Positions 18,373-26,167 of a DNA stretch of 64,000 bases are shown here, piece after piece. This stretch comes from Streptomyces hundungensis (GTDB lineage Bacteria > Actinomycetota > Actinomycetes > Streptomycetales > Streptomycetaceae). A program made the position numbers and the translations under genes. The stretch spans positions 682,001-746,000 of the forward strand of contig NZ_CP032698.1 of NCBI RefSeq assembly GCF_003627815.1, in the 5' to 3' direction. Numbering within the stretch: the stretch's first letter is position 1; every line of letters begins with the position of its first letter. The notes beneath the pieces were generated by a model, which was given only the letters and a program-made list of their open reading frames with translations, was not told where the DNA came from and did not search any database.

Positions 18373-18583
18373 GGGAACGGGCCTTCCTTTCTTGTGGCGA
18401 TGACGTGGGTTTGGCCGGTCGGCCGGTCCCGGTGCCGGGTGGCTGCGCGTCGGCGGGTCAACACGCGACGGGACCGTGGACAGGGTCGGCGCTCCGGACA
18501 AAGTTCCGCCCTCTCGCCTCGCGACTCCGGCAGGGGGACCAGGCGGGCGAGCTCGCGGAGTATGGGCCGTGCGGATCTCACGG

Positions 18584-19219
18584 TCAGGTGACGACGACGG
18601 TGTCTCCGGTGCCCCACAGGTCGAGCGCCTCGTACGCGGGTCGCCACCGGTGCGCATACGTGGGGTGGGCGTCCTTCGGCAGGAGCTGGTCCAGGACCGA
18701 GGCGGCGGTCCGCTCGTCGGCGCCGTCCAGGAGCCAGGGCAGGAGCCGCGCCGCGCAGGGTTCGATCCACCGGGCGTGGGCGCGGCCGAAGAATTCCCAC
18801 TGCTCCTGGCTCAAGACGGCCTGAACCAGCGGCAAAACCGCCTCCTCCTCGTGGTCGAGGTGCTTGTCGAGGCCGGTGACCAGGCAGTCGGCGAGTTCCG
18901 CGAGCAGGTCCGGTCCGGCCGCGACGCCGGTCAGCCCGTCGTCGACCGCTCCGACGAGGAAGACGAGAGCGGCGTGCTCGGCCTCGATCGCCTCCAGCCG
19001 TGTCAGGTCGAAGGGGCGACCGGCCAGGGCTCGGCGCAGCGGGGGCCACAACGCCTCGTCCTCGGCGGCTTGGTGTACGTGCAGGGCGCTCTGGAACATC
19101 CACCAGCCCGGGGCCGCGCGCAGGGCACGCCGTAAACCTGCGCGGTGGACGGTGATTGCCCGCGCGACGTTCCCCAACTCCCTGCGCAGCGCGTTGTGCA
19201 CCACGCGGGTCACGGTCAT
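18584..19219 (-). CDS. Hemerythrin HHE-domain protein
   Basis: A 211-residue helical protein with a hemerythrin-like cation-binding domain. Seen: several spaced His and Glu ligands of a di-iron four-helix bundle: HRAGLRR (about residue 24), HVHQAAEDEALWP (about 46-58), EAEHAALV (about 78-85) and KHLDHEEEAVLP (about 117-128). The C-terminal 60 residues are Trp- and Pro-rich. Such proteins bind oxygen or nitric oxide, or serve in iron sensing; which applies here is unknown. The ATG at 19219 is chosen because the domain starts immediately after it. A perfect 10-base inverted repeat lies about 145 bases upstream. Confidence 0.83.
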   Translation of the reverse strand: MTVTRVVHNALRRELGNVARAITVHRAGLRRALRAAPGWWMFQSALHVHQAAEDEALWPPLRRALAGRPFDLTRLEAIEAEHAALVFLVGAVDDGLTGVAAGPDLLAELADCLVTGLDKHLDHEEEAVLPLVQAVLSQEQWEFFGRAHARWIEPCAARLLPWLLDGADERTAASVLDQLLPKDAHPTYAHRWRPAYEALDLWGTGDTVVVT

Positions 19220-19362
19220 GTCGAGCCTCTCGCTCACGTAGGTCCAACTCCCGGGCGTCAATGGCTTGTTGAGGCTGCGTCAGGACTCGACGCACACGTC
19301 GTTCCTGGCACATGCCAGCCTCCTCCGGAGCCACCGCGGGATCAACGCGGACTTTGTGAGCC

Positions 19363-19388
19363 CATCGATAACTCAGCGGTTATCGATG
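19363..19388. promoter_or_regulatory. Perfect inverted repeat CATCGATAAC-N6-GTTATCGATG
   Basis: Ten-base perfect arms with a six-base spacer in the 267-base gap between the hemerythrin start and the MBL stop, about 145 bases upstream of the hemerythrin ATG. Its AT-richness stands out. It is either an operator for a dimeric repressor or, less likely, a transcription stop for the MBL gene, since no U run follows. Confidence 0.55.
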
Positions 19389-19486
19389 CCCCGCCTCCCC
19401 CGCCTCCCCGTCTCCCCCGTCTCCGCTTCTCGCGCGACGCCTTCGCGTGGCGCCCTCGCTCGAGAAGCCCTCTGGGACACGCCTCC

Positions 19487-20080
19487 TCATACCGGCGTGG
19501 TGTCGGTCGGGTGGAACGGGCTGCCGTGGCCCGGCACGATCAGGTCCGCCGTGGCCATCACCCGCAGCCGGGAGGCGCGCAGCACTTCACGGTCCGGGGC
19601 CACCGGGTCGTCCGCCGGGCCGTTGGCGTGCCACCACAGGTCGCCCGCGAAGGCCACCACGCCCTCGTCCGTGCCCGCCAACAGCGTGATGTCCTCAGGA
19701 CTGTGGCCCGGGGTGCGGATCAGACGCAGGGACGGGGTGAGTTCATAGCCCTCGGCATCCCTATTCGTCCACTGGTCGTCCAGGTACTCCACCTTGTGGT
19801 CGTGCACCCGGGCACGGCCGAAGAGACCCACGTTCATGGTGTTGTCGGGGTGGTGGTGGCTGAGGACGACGTCGGTGATGTCCTCGGGGGCGAGGCCTAG
19901 TTCGGCGAGCGGCGCCAGGATGTCGTCGCGGCTCGCCACCATGCCCGGGTCGAAGATCACATGGCGTCCCGCGTCGGAGACATAGGAAACGGTCGCGGCG
20001 ACCCCGGGGCCGGTGGAGCCCACGTAACCGGTGGTCAGGACCTTGAATGCGGCGCTGCGGCCGAGCGGTGCGTTTGTCAT
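19487..20080 (-). CDS. MBL-fold metallo-hydrolase (MBLAC1-like)
   Basis: A 197-residue, single-domain metallo-beta-lactamase-fold protein. Seen: the metal motif SHHHPDNTMN (HxHxD present, last His replaced by Asn), later RTPGHSPED with a ligand His, VAFAGDLWWHA with the bridging Asp, and VPGHGSPFHP with the final His. It should bind at least one metal. The ATG at 20080 follows a plausible site, and the protein start matches single-domain members. It is divergent from a GlxA-type regulator, with 92 bases between the starts, and is the probable target of that regulator. Confidence 0.85.
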   Translation of the reverse strand: MTNAPLGRSAAFKVLTTGYVGSTGPGVAATVSYVSDAGRHVIFDPGMVASRDDILAPLAELGLAPEDITDVVLSHHHPDNTMNVGLFGRARVHDHKVEYLDDQWTNRDAEGYELTPSLRLIRTPGHSPEDITLLAGTDEGVVAFAGDLWWHANGPADDPVAPDREVLRASRLRVMATADLIVPGHGSPFHPTDTTPV

Positions 20081-20116
20081 GACCGCAATCCTGCTGGGAC
20101 CGAGGCAGGGTGACGA

Positions 20117-20163
20117 GTGGCACCTCTGCCCATGATCGCAGGATTCGTGCCACCCTCTGCCAC
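20117..20163 (+). promoter_or_regulatory. Candidate GlxA/AraC operator between MBL and glxA-like genes
   Basis: Direct repeats GTGGCACCTCTGCC (from 20117) and GTGCCACCCTCTGCC (from 20147) lie 30 bases apart, close to three helical turns, which suits an AraC-type protein. The first seven bases of the two also form an inverted GTGGCAC/GTGCCAC pair. Confidence 0.5.
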
Positions 20164-20172
20164 ACTGCACTC

Positions 20173-21132
20173 ATGCCGCCCTTCAAAACCGTCGCCGCGT
20201 ACGCCCCCGCCGGCGTCGGCATGCTCGCCGTCGGCATCGTCAGCGAGGTGTTCGGCCCCCATGGAGCGGCGCTGCCCGGCTTCGACTTCGCGCTCTGCAC
20301 CGACCGGCCCGGAGAGGTGGCCGCGGACTGTGGAGTACCGCTCTCCGTCCGACACGGGGTGGACCGGCTCGCCGAAGCGGACCTCGTGATCGCCCTGCCC
20401 GGCGCCGGCTTCCGCACACCGCCCGCCCCACCCGTACTCGACGCGTTGCGGACGGCGCACGCGCGCGGAGCCGTGGTCGCGGCCCACTGCGTCGGTACGT
20501 TCGCGCTCGCCGCCGCAGGACTGCTCGACCAGCGCAGGGCAACCACGCACTGGCGGTTCGCCGAGCTCCTCGCCGGTCGGTTTCCCGGGGTCACCGTCGA
20601 AGCCGACGCCCTCTACATAGATGAGGGCAGCATCGTCACGGGCGCGGGTGCCGCCGCGGGCTTCGATCTGTGCCTGCACCTGCTGCGGCGGGAGTACGGC
20701 GCCGCGCAGGCCAATGCCATCGCCCGGGACATGGTGCTGCCCGCCCACCGCGACGGCGGCCAGGCCCAGTATCTCGCCACGCCCGTTCCCGAGGACGGTG
20801 ATGACGTACGGCTGGCGGAGGTCCTCGCGTGGGCCCGGGAGAACCTCCACGAGCCGCAGTCCGTGGCGGAGTTGGCGCATCGCGCCATGCTGAGCAAGCG
20901 GACCTTCGCCCGCCGCTTCACCGCCGCGACCGGCACCACCCCGCACGCCTGGCTACGACACCTGCGGCTGAGCAGGGCGGAGGAGCTGCTGGAGACCACG
21001 GACCTGGCCATCGAGGAGATCGCCCGCCAGGTCGGTTACGGCAGCGCGGCCGTACTGCGCGACCAGTTCGTACGACGCCGGGGCGTCCCACCCCGCTCCT
21101 ACCGGCAGGCCTTCACCACCGCGCCCCGCTGA
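20173..21132 (+). CDS. GlxA-family transcriptional regulator (DJ-1/PfpI plus AraC HTH)
   Basis: A 319-residue regulator. Seen: an N-terminal DJ-1/PfpI-like domain (about 1-190) with VVAAHCVGTFALAAAGLL (nucleophile-elbow-like Cys) and a C-terminal AraC double helix-turn-helix (about 215-310). The HTH region includes SVAELAHRAMLSKRTFARRF and IEEIARQVGYGSAAVLRDQF. The DJ-1 domain is usually a ligand sensor rather than an enzyme here. The ATG at 20173 fits the family start. It is divergent from the MBL gene and convergent with the Mrr-like gene, only 20 bases from it. The ligand is unknown. Confidence 0.9.
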   Translation: MPPFKTVAAYAPAGVGMLAVGIVSEVFGPHGAALPGFDFALCTDRPGEVAADCGVPLSVRHGVDRLAEADLVIALPGAGFRTPPAPPVLDALRTAHARGAVVAAHCVGTFALAAAGLLDQRRATTHWRFAELLAGRFPGVTVEADALYIDEGSIVTGAGAAAGFDLCLHLLRREYGAAQANAIARDMVLPAHRDGGQAQYLATPVPEDGDDVRLAEVLAWARENLHEPQSVAELAHRAMLSKRTFARRFTAATGTTPHAWLRHLRLSRAEELLETTDLAIEEIARQVGYGSAAVLRDQFVRRRGVPPRSYRQAFTTAPR

Positions 21133-21152
21133 CCCGTAAGTGCCAGCCACGC

Positions 21153-21854
21153 TCAGGCGGAGGGGCGCCGCCGGGTACCGGCGCCGCTACCGCCGCCCGA
21201 CCCGTTCAGGGGAATCAGGGTTTCCAAAGGGGCGCCCTTGACCCAGGCGCCGAGCAGATCTCGGTGGATGGCCACGATGTCCTGGCGCAGCGCCAGGCCC
21301 ATGGCGTCCTTGGTGAAGGCGCGGCAGGTCGCGACGAACAGGGCGACGTCCGCGCCATGTTCCAGGCGTGCGGTGCCGACGAACTTCTGCATGTCCTGTG
21401 ACGGCACGCTGCGGTGCGGGGCGTACTTCTTGCACTGGATGACGAGTTTGCGGCCGTCGGCGAGATAACCGATGACATCGGCGCCCAAGTCCCCGCTGCG
21501 GCCGCTGACGACGACCTTCGTGCAGCCGTCCCGCCGACACAGTTCGGCGATGTACGTCTCGAACTCCTGCCAGGACAGCGCGTCGACCTGCGCCATGGAC
21601 AACTCCCGGGCCTTCGCCTCCTCCTGAGCCCGCCATTCGCGGTCCCGTGAGACCGCCGTACGGTGCGCCCGCCACACCACCCACGCGACACAACCCAGCA
21701 CGGCCGCGCCCAACACCGTCACCAGGACAGGCCACACCGCCGACCAGTGCGCGGCCAGCCACACCACCGCGACCGCCCCCACGATCGAGCTCCAGCCCTG
21801 GACTTGCCTGAGCGTCCGCTTCCTCATGCGCCAAAGCCGTCGCTGTGCCGCCAT
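21153..21854 (-). CDS. Membrane-anchored Mrr-type restriction endonuclease-like protein
   Basis: A 233-residue protein with two hydrophobic segments near the N-terminus (about residues 22-66) and an Mrr-type PD-(D/E)xK nuclease domain (about 95-210). Seen: SWQEFETYIAELCRRDG, then the catalytic SGDLGADVIGYL and KLVIQCKKY. The Asp and QxK positions are intact. Such membrane-tethered Mrr-like proteins are widespread in actinomycetes; their role (degrading foreign or damaged DNA) is inferred from the domain. The C-terminus ends in a Gly-rich basic tail. The ATG at 21854 follows GGGGGAG. Confidence 0.83.
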   Translation of the reverse strand: MAAQRRLWRMRKRTLRQVQGWSSIVGAVAVVWLAAHWSAVWPVLVTVLGAAVLGCVAWVVWRAHRTAVSRDREWRAQEEAKARELSMAQVDALSWQEFETYIAELCRRDGCTKVVVSGRSGDLGADVIGYLADGRKLVIQCKKYAPHRSVPSQDMQKFVGTARLEHGADVALFVATCRAFTKDAMGLALRQDIVAIHRDLLGAWVKGAPLETLIPLNGSGGGSGAGTRRRPSA

Positions 21855-21954
21855 GACTCCCCCACTCCCGCACTCCCCCACCCTGCCCCGCAGTCTGCAA
21901 GCCGTTCTCACGCCCCGGCAAGAGGGCCCTCATGCCAGAAGACCCGCACCCACA

Positions 21955-22010
21955 TTTCCCACTGATTTACTAGGAAAGCATTGACGCTCCGTCGGTCCGG
22001 TGCGCAGGAT
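21955..22010 (+). promoter_or_regulatory. Promoter and dyad upstream of the cysteine leader ORF
   Basis: TTTCC at 21955-21959 and GGAAA at 21973-21977 form an inverted pair, followed by TTGACG (21981-21986) and CAGGAT (22005-22010), 18 bases apart. The expected transcription start falls at or just before the ATG at 22017, implying a leaderless transcript. Confidence 0.5.
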
Positions 22011-22016
22011 GGGGCC

Positions 22017-22100
22017 ATGGCCCCCTCGCAGCGACGACTCGTTCGCCGACGGCACGTCGACTTCGGTCGCGTCACCAGTGCCGCCTGTCGCCACGCGTAG
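22017..22100 (+). CDS. Probable cysteine-responsive leader peptide
   Basis: A 27-codon ORF starting about seven bases after a good -10 element, with no ribosome site, so translated as a leaderless message. The peptide contains RRRHVDFGRVTSAACRHA, the same type of small peptide (RRHVDL-RV-SALC) that I know from the start of sulfur-metabolism transcripts in actinomycetes. The single Cys codon lies near the end. A hairpin of two self-complementary ACGCGT arms with GAGC/GCTC overlaps the stop codon (22093-22118), and a second hairpin CTTGGCC/GGCCAAG spans 22119-22158. This favours ribosome-dependent attenuation of the following gene when cysteine is plentiful. Confidence 0.62.
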   Translation: MAPSQRRLVRRRHVDFGRVTSAACRHA

Positions 22101-22233
22101 AGCACCGCGCTCACGCGTCTTGGCCCCGTACGGGCGCCCGGATCGCTGCTTGGCCAAGGGATGCACGTACCTTGATCCAACCAGTGCGCGGCCCCAACAC
22201 CCCACCGTCCTACCGAACTTGAGGAGCGCCGCC

Positions 22234-23469
22234 ATGGGCGTTGCGATCGCGCCGTCCGTTACCGCTTCCGATGCCGGCCGGATCGGTCTCAGCCGTACAC
22301 ACTGGTCGCGCGTGGCCCGCGAGACCGCCGACGACCTGGCCACGGACGCCGTGGCGAGGGAGCAGGCGGGCAAGGCTCCTTTCGACGAGGTGGCCCGTTT
22401 GCGTGAGGCGGGGCTGTTGACGCTCCTCATACCGCGCGAGTTCGGGGGAGGCGGCGCGGACTGGTCGACGGCCTGCGGCGTCCTGCGGGAGATCTCCGCC
22501 GCCGATGGCGCGGTCGGTCAACTGCTCGCCTGTCACTACTTCCTGTCGTGGAGTGCCCGACTGTTCGCCGGACCGGCTCTGGCCGAGGAGGTCGAGCGGA
22601 AGTCCGCGGCGCAGCAGTGGTGTTGGGGTGGTGGGCTCGGCGGCCACGATCTGCCTCTCACGCTGACCAGGAAGGGCGCCGGCTATGTGCTCAACGGGCG
22701 GCAGAACTACGCCACCGGCGTCCTGGTGGCCGACCGCATCGCCGTGCGGGCGGAGCGGGCCGACACGGGCGAGACCTTCGCCGTCGTCGTCGATGCCACC
22801 TGTCTCGGCGTACGGATCGACGACGATGCCGACACCTTCGGCCAGCGGCTCGCGGCCGGCGGAAACGTGGAGTTCGATGCCGTACCGGTCGCCACCAAGG
22901 ACATACTCGGCTCCCTGTCCGAGGACGAGGACGTCCTGTCGCCCCGGACCGCTCTCGCATCGCCGATCGGGCGTCTCCTCTCGGCCCAGCTCCTGCTCGG
23001 CATGGCCGAGGGGATGCTCGCCGAGGCAAGGGAGTACGGCAGGGCGGCCCACTCCCCCTGGCGCCCGGACTGGCCGATCGGGTCGCTTCAGGACCCGCAC
23101 GTCCTGACCACCTACGGTGAGCTGACCGTCCTGGCCCGCTCCGCCTCCGCCCTCGCCGACCAGGCGGTCACCGGCGTTCAGGCCGGGCTGGCACGCGGCG
23201 AGGAGCTGTCCTTCGACGAGTACGCGGAGATCTCCGTCCTCGTGGCGATGGCGGAAGCCGCCGCTTCCAAGGCGGCGCAGGAGTCGACCACCCGTGCCCT
23301 GGACGTGATCGGCTCCCGCTCCGCCTCCGCGCGGCTGGGCTTCGACCGCTTCTGGCGCAATACCCGGGCCCACACGCTGTACGAGCCCGTCGCCCCCCGG
23401 CTCCGCGACGTCGGGGACTACTTCCTCAACGGCGCGCACCCCGCGTTCACACTCCCTGCCCGCCCTTGA
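22234..23469 (+). CDS. Acyl-CoA dehydrogenase-like flavoprotein (SfnB/DszC type)
   Basis: A 411-residue protein of the acyl-CoA dehydrogenase superfamily, closer to the flavin-dependent SfnB/DszC monooxygenase branch used for organosulfur compounds. Seen: FDEVARLREAGLLTLLIPREFGGGGA at the N-terminus, a central beta domain (WCWGGGLGGHDLPLTL; YVLNGRQNYATG), and a C-terminal helical bundle with RALDVIGSRSASARLGFDRF. No catalytic Glu of true dehydrogenases is evident. The ATG at 22234 has GAGGAG at eight bases. The cysteine-type leader upstream and the Rrf2 regulator downstream support a role in sulfur acquisition. Confidence 0.8.
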   Translation: MGVAIAPSVTASDAGRIGLSRTHWSRVARETADDLATDAVAREQAGKAPFDEVARLREAGLLTLLIPREFGGGGADWSTACGVLREISAADGAVGQLLACHYFLSWSARLFAGPALAEEVERKSAAQQWCWGGGLGGHDLPLTLTRKGAGYVLNGRQNYATGVLVADRIAVRAERADTGETFAVVVDATCLGVRIDDDADTFGQRLAAGGNVEFDAVPVATKDILGSLSEDEDVLSPRTALASPIGRLLSAQLLLGMAEGMLAEAREYGRAAHSPWRPDWPIGSLQDPHVLTTYGELTVLARSASALADQAVTGVQAGLARGEELSFDEYAEISVLVAMAEAAASKAAQESTTRALDVIGSRSASARLGFDRFWRNTRAHTLYEPVAPRLRDVGDYFLNGAHPAFTLPARP

Positions 23470-23572
23470 GGACCGGGAGCCCCACGCCCGTCACACGGGA
23501 GGCGGTGTCTCCTCTGCACGGCGGCGCCCAGCGCCTTGAACGCCGAGCGGCTCCGTACGGGATACTGCGGAC

Positions 23573-24031
23573 ATGAGGATCTCAGCCAGGGCCGACTACG
23601 CGGTACGCGCCGCGTTGCAGCTCGCCGCGTCACGCGATGCCGCGCCGCTGAAGGCCGAGGCCATCGCCGAAGCCCAGAGCATCCCGCACAAGTTCCTCGA
23701 AGGCATCCTGAACGACATGCGCCGGGGCGGTCTCGTGCTCAGCCAGCGGGGCGTCAACGGCGGATACCGGCTGGCCAAGCCCGCCGAGTCCATCAGCATC
23801 GCCGACGTCATCCGCGTCGTGGACGGGCCGCTGGTGTCGGTACGCGGAGTACGCCCTCCGGAGCTGTCCTACACCGGGCCCGCCGCATCCCTGCTCCCCC
23901 TGTGGATCGCGCTGCGGGCCAATGTGCGCGAGATCCTGGACGGCGTGTCCCTCGCGGATGTCGCGTCGGCCCAACTCCCGTCCCCCGTCTCGGAGTTGGC
24001 CGACGCTCCAGGGGCGTGGACGAACCCCTGA
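23573..24031 (+). CDS. Rrf2-family transcriptional regulator without Fe-S cysteines
   Basis: A 152-residue winged-helix regulator of the Rrf2/IscR/CymR family. Seen: MRISARADYAVRAALQLA, the recognition region SIPHKFLEGILNDMRRGGLV and GGYRLAKPAESISIADVI. It has no cysteine at all, so it cannot bind an Fe-S cluster as IscR or NsrR do. It resembles CymR-like members that act through protein or ligand contacts. It lies 103 bases downstream of the flavoprotein on the same strand, and could regulate the cysteine-leader promoter. Confidence 0.85.
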   Translation: MRISARADYAVRAALQLAASRDAAPLKAEAIAEAQSIPHKFLEGILNDMRRGGLVLSQRGVNGGYRLAKPAESISIADVIRVVDGPLVSVRGVRPPELSYTGPAASLLPLWIALRANVREILDGVSLADVASAQLPSPVSELADAPGAWTNP

Positions 24032-24091
24032 GGCGCCGGACCGCTCACCTTCGACGCAAGCGCGGCGTGACGGACTCGGATCCCGGGGCGC

Positions 24092-25957
24092 TCACTCCTG
24101 AACGATCCCCTCCGCCCCGAACCGCAGGGCGCAGTCCCATGTGTCGACGTCGCTGAACAGCAACTGCACCAGTTCGATGGACCACTTCCAGTCGCAGTTC
24201 TTCACCCCGAACAGCGCGGCCAGGGTGTCCCGCAGGGGCATGCCGATGTAGCGCCGCTTCAGGCCCACCCGGGACGGGACGCGTACCGAGCCGAGGTCCT
24301 CGGCCGTGACGGGACCCCGCTGCACCAGCCACTCCTCGATGAAGGACTGGGTCACGGGCTGCCCCTTCTCCTGGGCCGCCTCCACCAGGGCGGTGCGCAG
24401 CGCGTCGGCGCCACCCCCTTCACAGAGGCCGGCCAGCCAGGTTCCGAGCTCGGGGCGGAGTTCGAACGAGGTGTCGTTCGTCTGTCCGGCGCTCTGCTGC
24501 TTGCGCCACTTGTCGATCTTCTCCATCGCGCCGTACTGCTCGTCCCCCGTGAAGTCCTCGTGGTCGGGGCCGCCGCCGAAGTTCTCCAGGTTGGCCGCTT
24601 GCGTACCGGGCGATCCGCTGCTGCTGATCATGGTGGCGTTGGAGGTGCCGTCGGGCCGGTGGAACGTGCCGGCCATGGTGTAGATGAGGCCGTTGAGGTC
24701 GTCCGGCGACGTGATGTCGAGCTCCATCTGCCGGGCCGTCCTGATGACGTCGTAGTAGTACAGGTGCGCGCCCGACTCCTTGATCGCGTTCTGCACGGTC
24801 TCGCTGAGCAGAGCGCTTTCGACGGAGTTCTCCACGACGTCGACGCCGCCGAACTCGGCGAGCAGCCCCGCGTTCGTCTCGCCCACGTTGCCGAGCCCGA
24901 TCTGAGCGGCGACCCGGTCGCCCTTCAGCTCGGTGAGGACCTGCCAGGCCTGTGCGAGCACCCGCTTGTCGCCGTCGAGGTTGTGGATGACGAGGCTGTC
25001 GAAGCGCCCGTGGAACAGGGCGGCGACCCGTTCGAGGCGGGCGCGCAGCACGTCGGTCGACTCGCCGGAGCGGACGTCGAACTTGTACAGGATCTCGTAG
25101 CTGTCGCGCGGCAGACCGCTCAGCACCTCGGACACGAGCTCGGTGTTGCGGTAGCTCTCCGCCGTGTCGAAGCGCCGGTACCCCGCGTCGACGGCGCTGG
25201 TGAGCTGTTCCTTGCTGCGTCCGTCCACGCCGAAGACCAGCCACGGCTTGGCTGCCTCGGACGCGTGGGTGTCGGCCGGCATCCGGGCGATCACCGGGGA
25301 ATGCTGGTGCCGGGGGCCGTCATCGGGCACGGTGGCGCGCTGGAGCGGCGCCGAACCGGCCATCGCGCGGCGGGCGTTGGCCTCCGCCGCGCGCTCGAAC
25401 GTGTCCGAGGGGTCCGAGACGCGCAGGCCGTCGCCGCGGTCGGTACCGGTGACCGGCCCCTGACGCTGCTGGATGACATGGGTCAACTCGTGGGCCAGCG
25501 TGTGCTTGTCGGCGCCGTTGTCGCCGAGGACGACGTGGTCACCGCTCGTATAGGCGCGTGCTCCGACTTCGGCGGCGGACGCCTTGGCTTCGGGGCCGTC
25601 GTGGATGCGTACGCCGGTGAAGTCGGCCCCGAGGCGGGCTTCCATGTCCGTCCGGGTGTGGTCGTCCAGCGGACGACCGGGCGCGCGCAGCACATCGTGG
25701 ACGGCCGAGCGCCGCTGCACCGCCACGGCCTCTGCCTGGCCATGCTGCTGCTCCCCGCAGCCGTCCGTGGGGGCGTGCTGGTCCTGGGACCAGGCGTGGC
25801 CGGACCCTCGAAGCATCTGGACCACGGCCGCGTTGCCGGCGGCGCCCTGGAGTGCGAGGAGCCGAGGGGGTATCGCACTCTCCGGAGCCGGGGCCCTGCC
25901 CGCGCCCTTGCGGGGCGTCCTGCTCTGGGGGGTCCGGGCCTGCTCGTTGGCGTGCAT
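24092..25957 (-). CDS. DUF4157 (eCIS-associated) domain fused to aldo/keto reductase-like barrel
   Basis: A 621-residue fusion. Residues about 93-166 form a DUF4157 domain with RIHDGPEAKASAAEVGARAY and the zinc-protease-like motif HTLAHELTHVIQQ (HExxH at 156-160). Residues about 235-480 form an aldo/keto reductase-like barrel with Asp264 and Tyr269 in FDTAESYRN, Lys292 in ILYKFDVR and His325 in VIHNLDGD, the AKR catalytic tetrad, with the usual 5- and 33-residue intervals. The second half of the barrel is divergent, and an uncharacterised segment follows (about 490-621). DUF4157 is common on proteins associated with extracellular contractile injection systems. No such structural genes lie in this window, so cargo status is inference. 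Confidence 0.78.
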   Translation of the reverse strand: MHANEQARTPQSRTPRKGAGRAPAPESAIPPRLLALQGAAGNAAVVQMLRGSGHAWSQDQHAPTDGCGEQQHGQAEAVAVQRRSAVHDVLRAPGRPLDDHTRTDMEARLGADFTGVRIHDGPEAKASAAEVGARAYTSGDHVVLGDNGADKHTLAHELTHVIQQRQGPVTGTDRGDGLRVSDPSDTFERAAEANARRAMAGSAPLQRATVPDDGPRHQHSPVIARMPADTHASEAAKPWLVFGVDGRSKEQLTSAVDAGYRRFDTAESYRNTELVSEVLSGLPRDSYEILYKFDVRSGESTDVLRARLERVAALFHGRFDSLVIHNLDGDKRVLAQAWQVLTELKGDRVAAQIGLGNVGETNAGLLAEFGGVDVVENSVESALLSETVQNAIKESGAHLYYYDVIRTARQMELDITSPDDLNGLIYTMAGTFHRPDGTSNATMISSSGSPGTQAANLENFGGGPDHEDFTGDEQYGAMEKIDKWRKQQSAGQTNDTSFELRPELGTWLAGLCEGGGADALRTALVEAAQEKGQPVTQSFIEEWLVQRGPVTAEDLGSVRVPSRVGLKRRYIGMPLRDTLAALFGVKNCDWKWSIELVQLLFSDVDTWDCALRFGAEGIVQE

Positions 25958-26077
25958 GGGGTCCTCTCACGGACGCGAGCCGGAACTGGGTCTGCCAGCC
26001 TATAGCTACGCCCCTAACCCGGGTAACTGCGCCTGGAATCCGGCCACTTCGTTCCCGGCCACATAGCGGTTGCGTGG

Positions 26078-26132
26078 GCCCCAAGCGTGAGGCCGGCCCC
26101 TTGGGGCGTGGTGAGGATTGAAGTCACCACGC
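26078..26132 (-). terminator. Two abutting perfect hairpins downstream of the secreted hydrolase
   Basis: GCCCCAAG/CTTGGGGC (26078-26107) directly abuts GCGTGGTGA/TCACCACGC (26106-26132). The loop of the first (26088-26099) can also pair with GGGGTCGGCCTC at 26140-26151. This dense structure sits 36 bases after the hydrolase stop and probably ends its transcript. Confidence 0.6.
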
Positions 26133-26167
26133 GGCTGGAAGGGGTCGGCCTCCGGCGGTTCTCTCCC

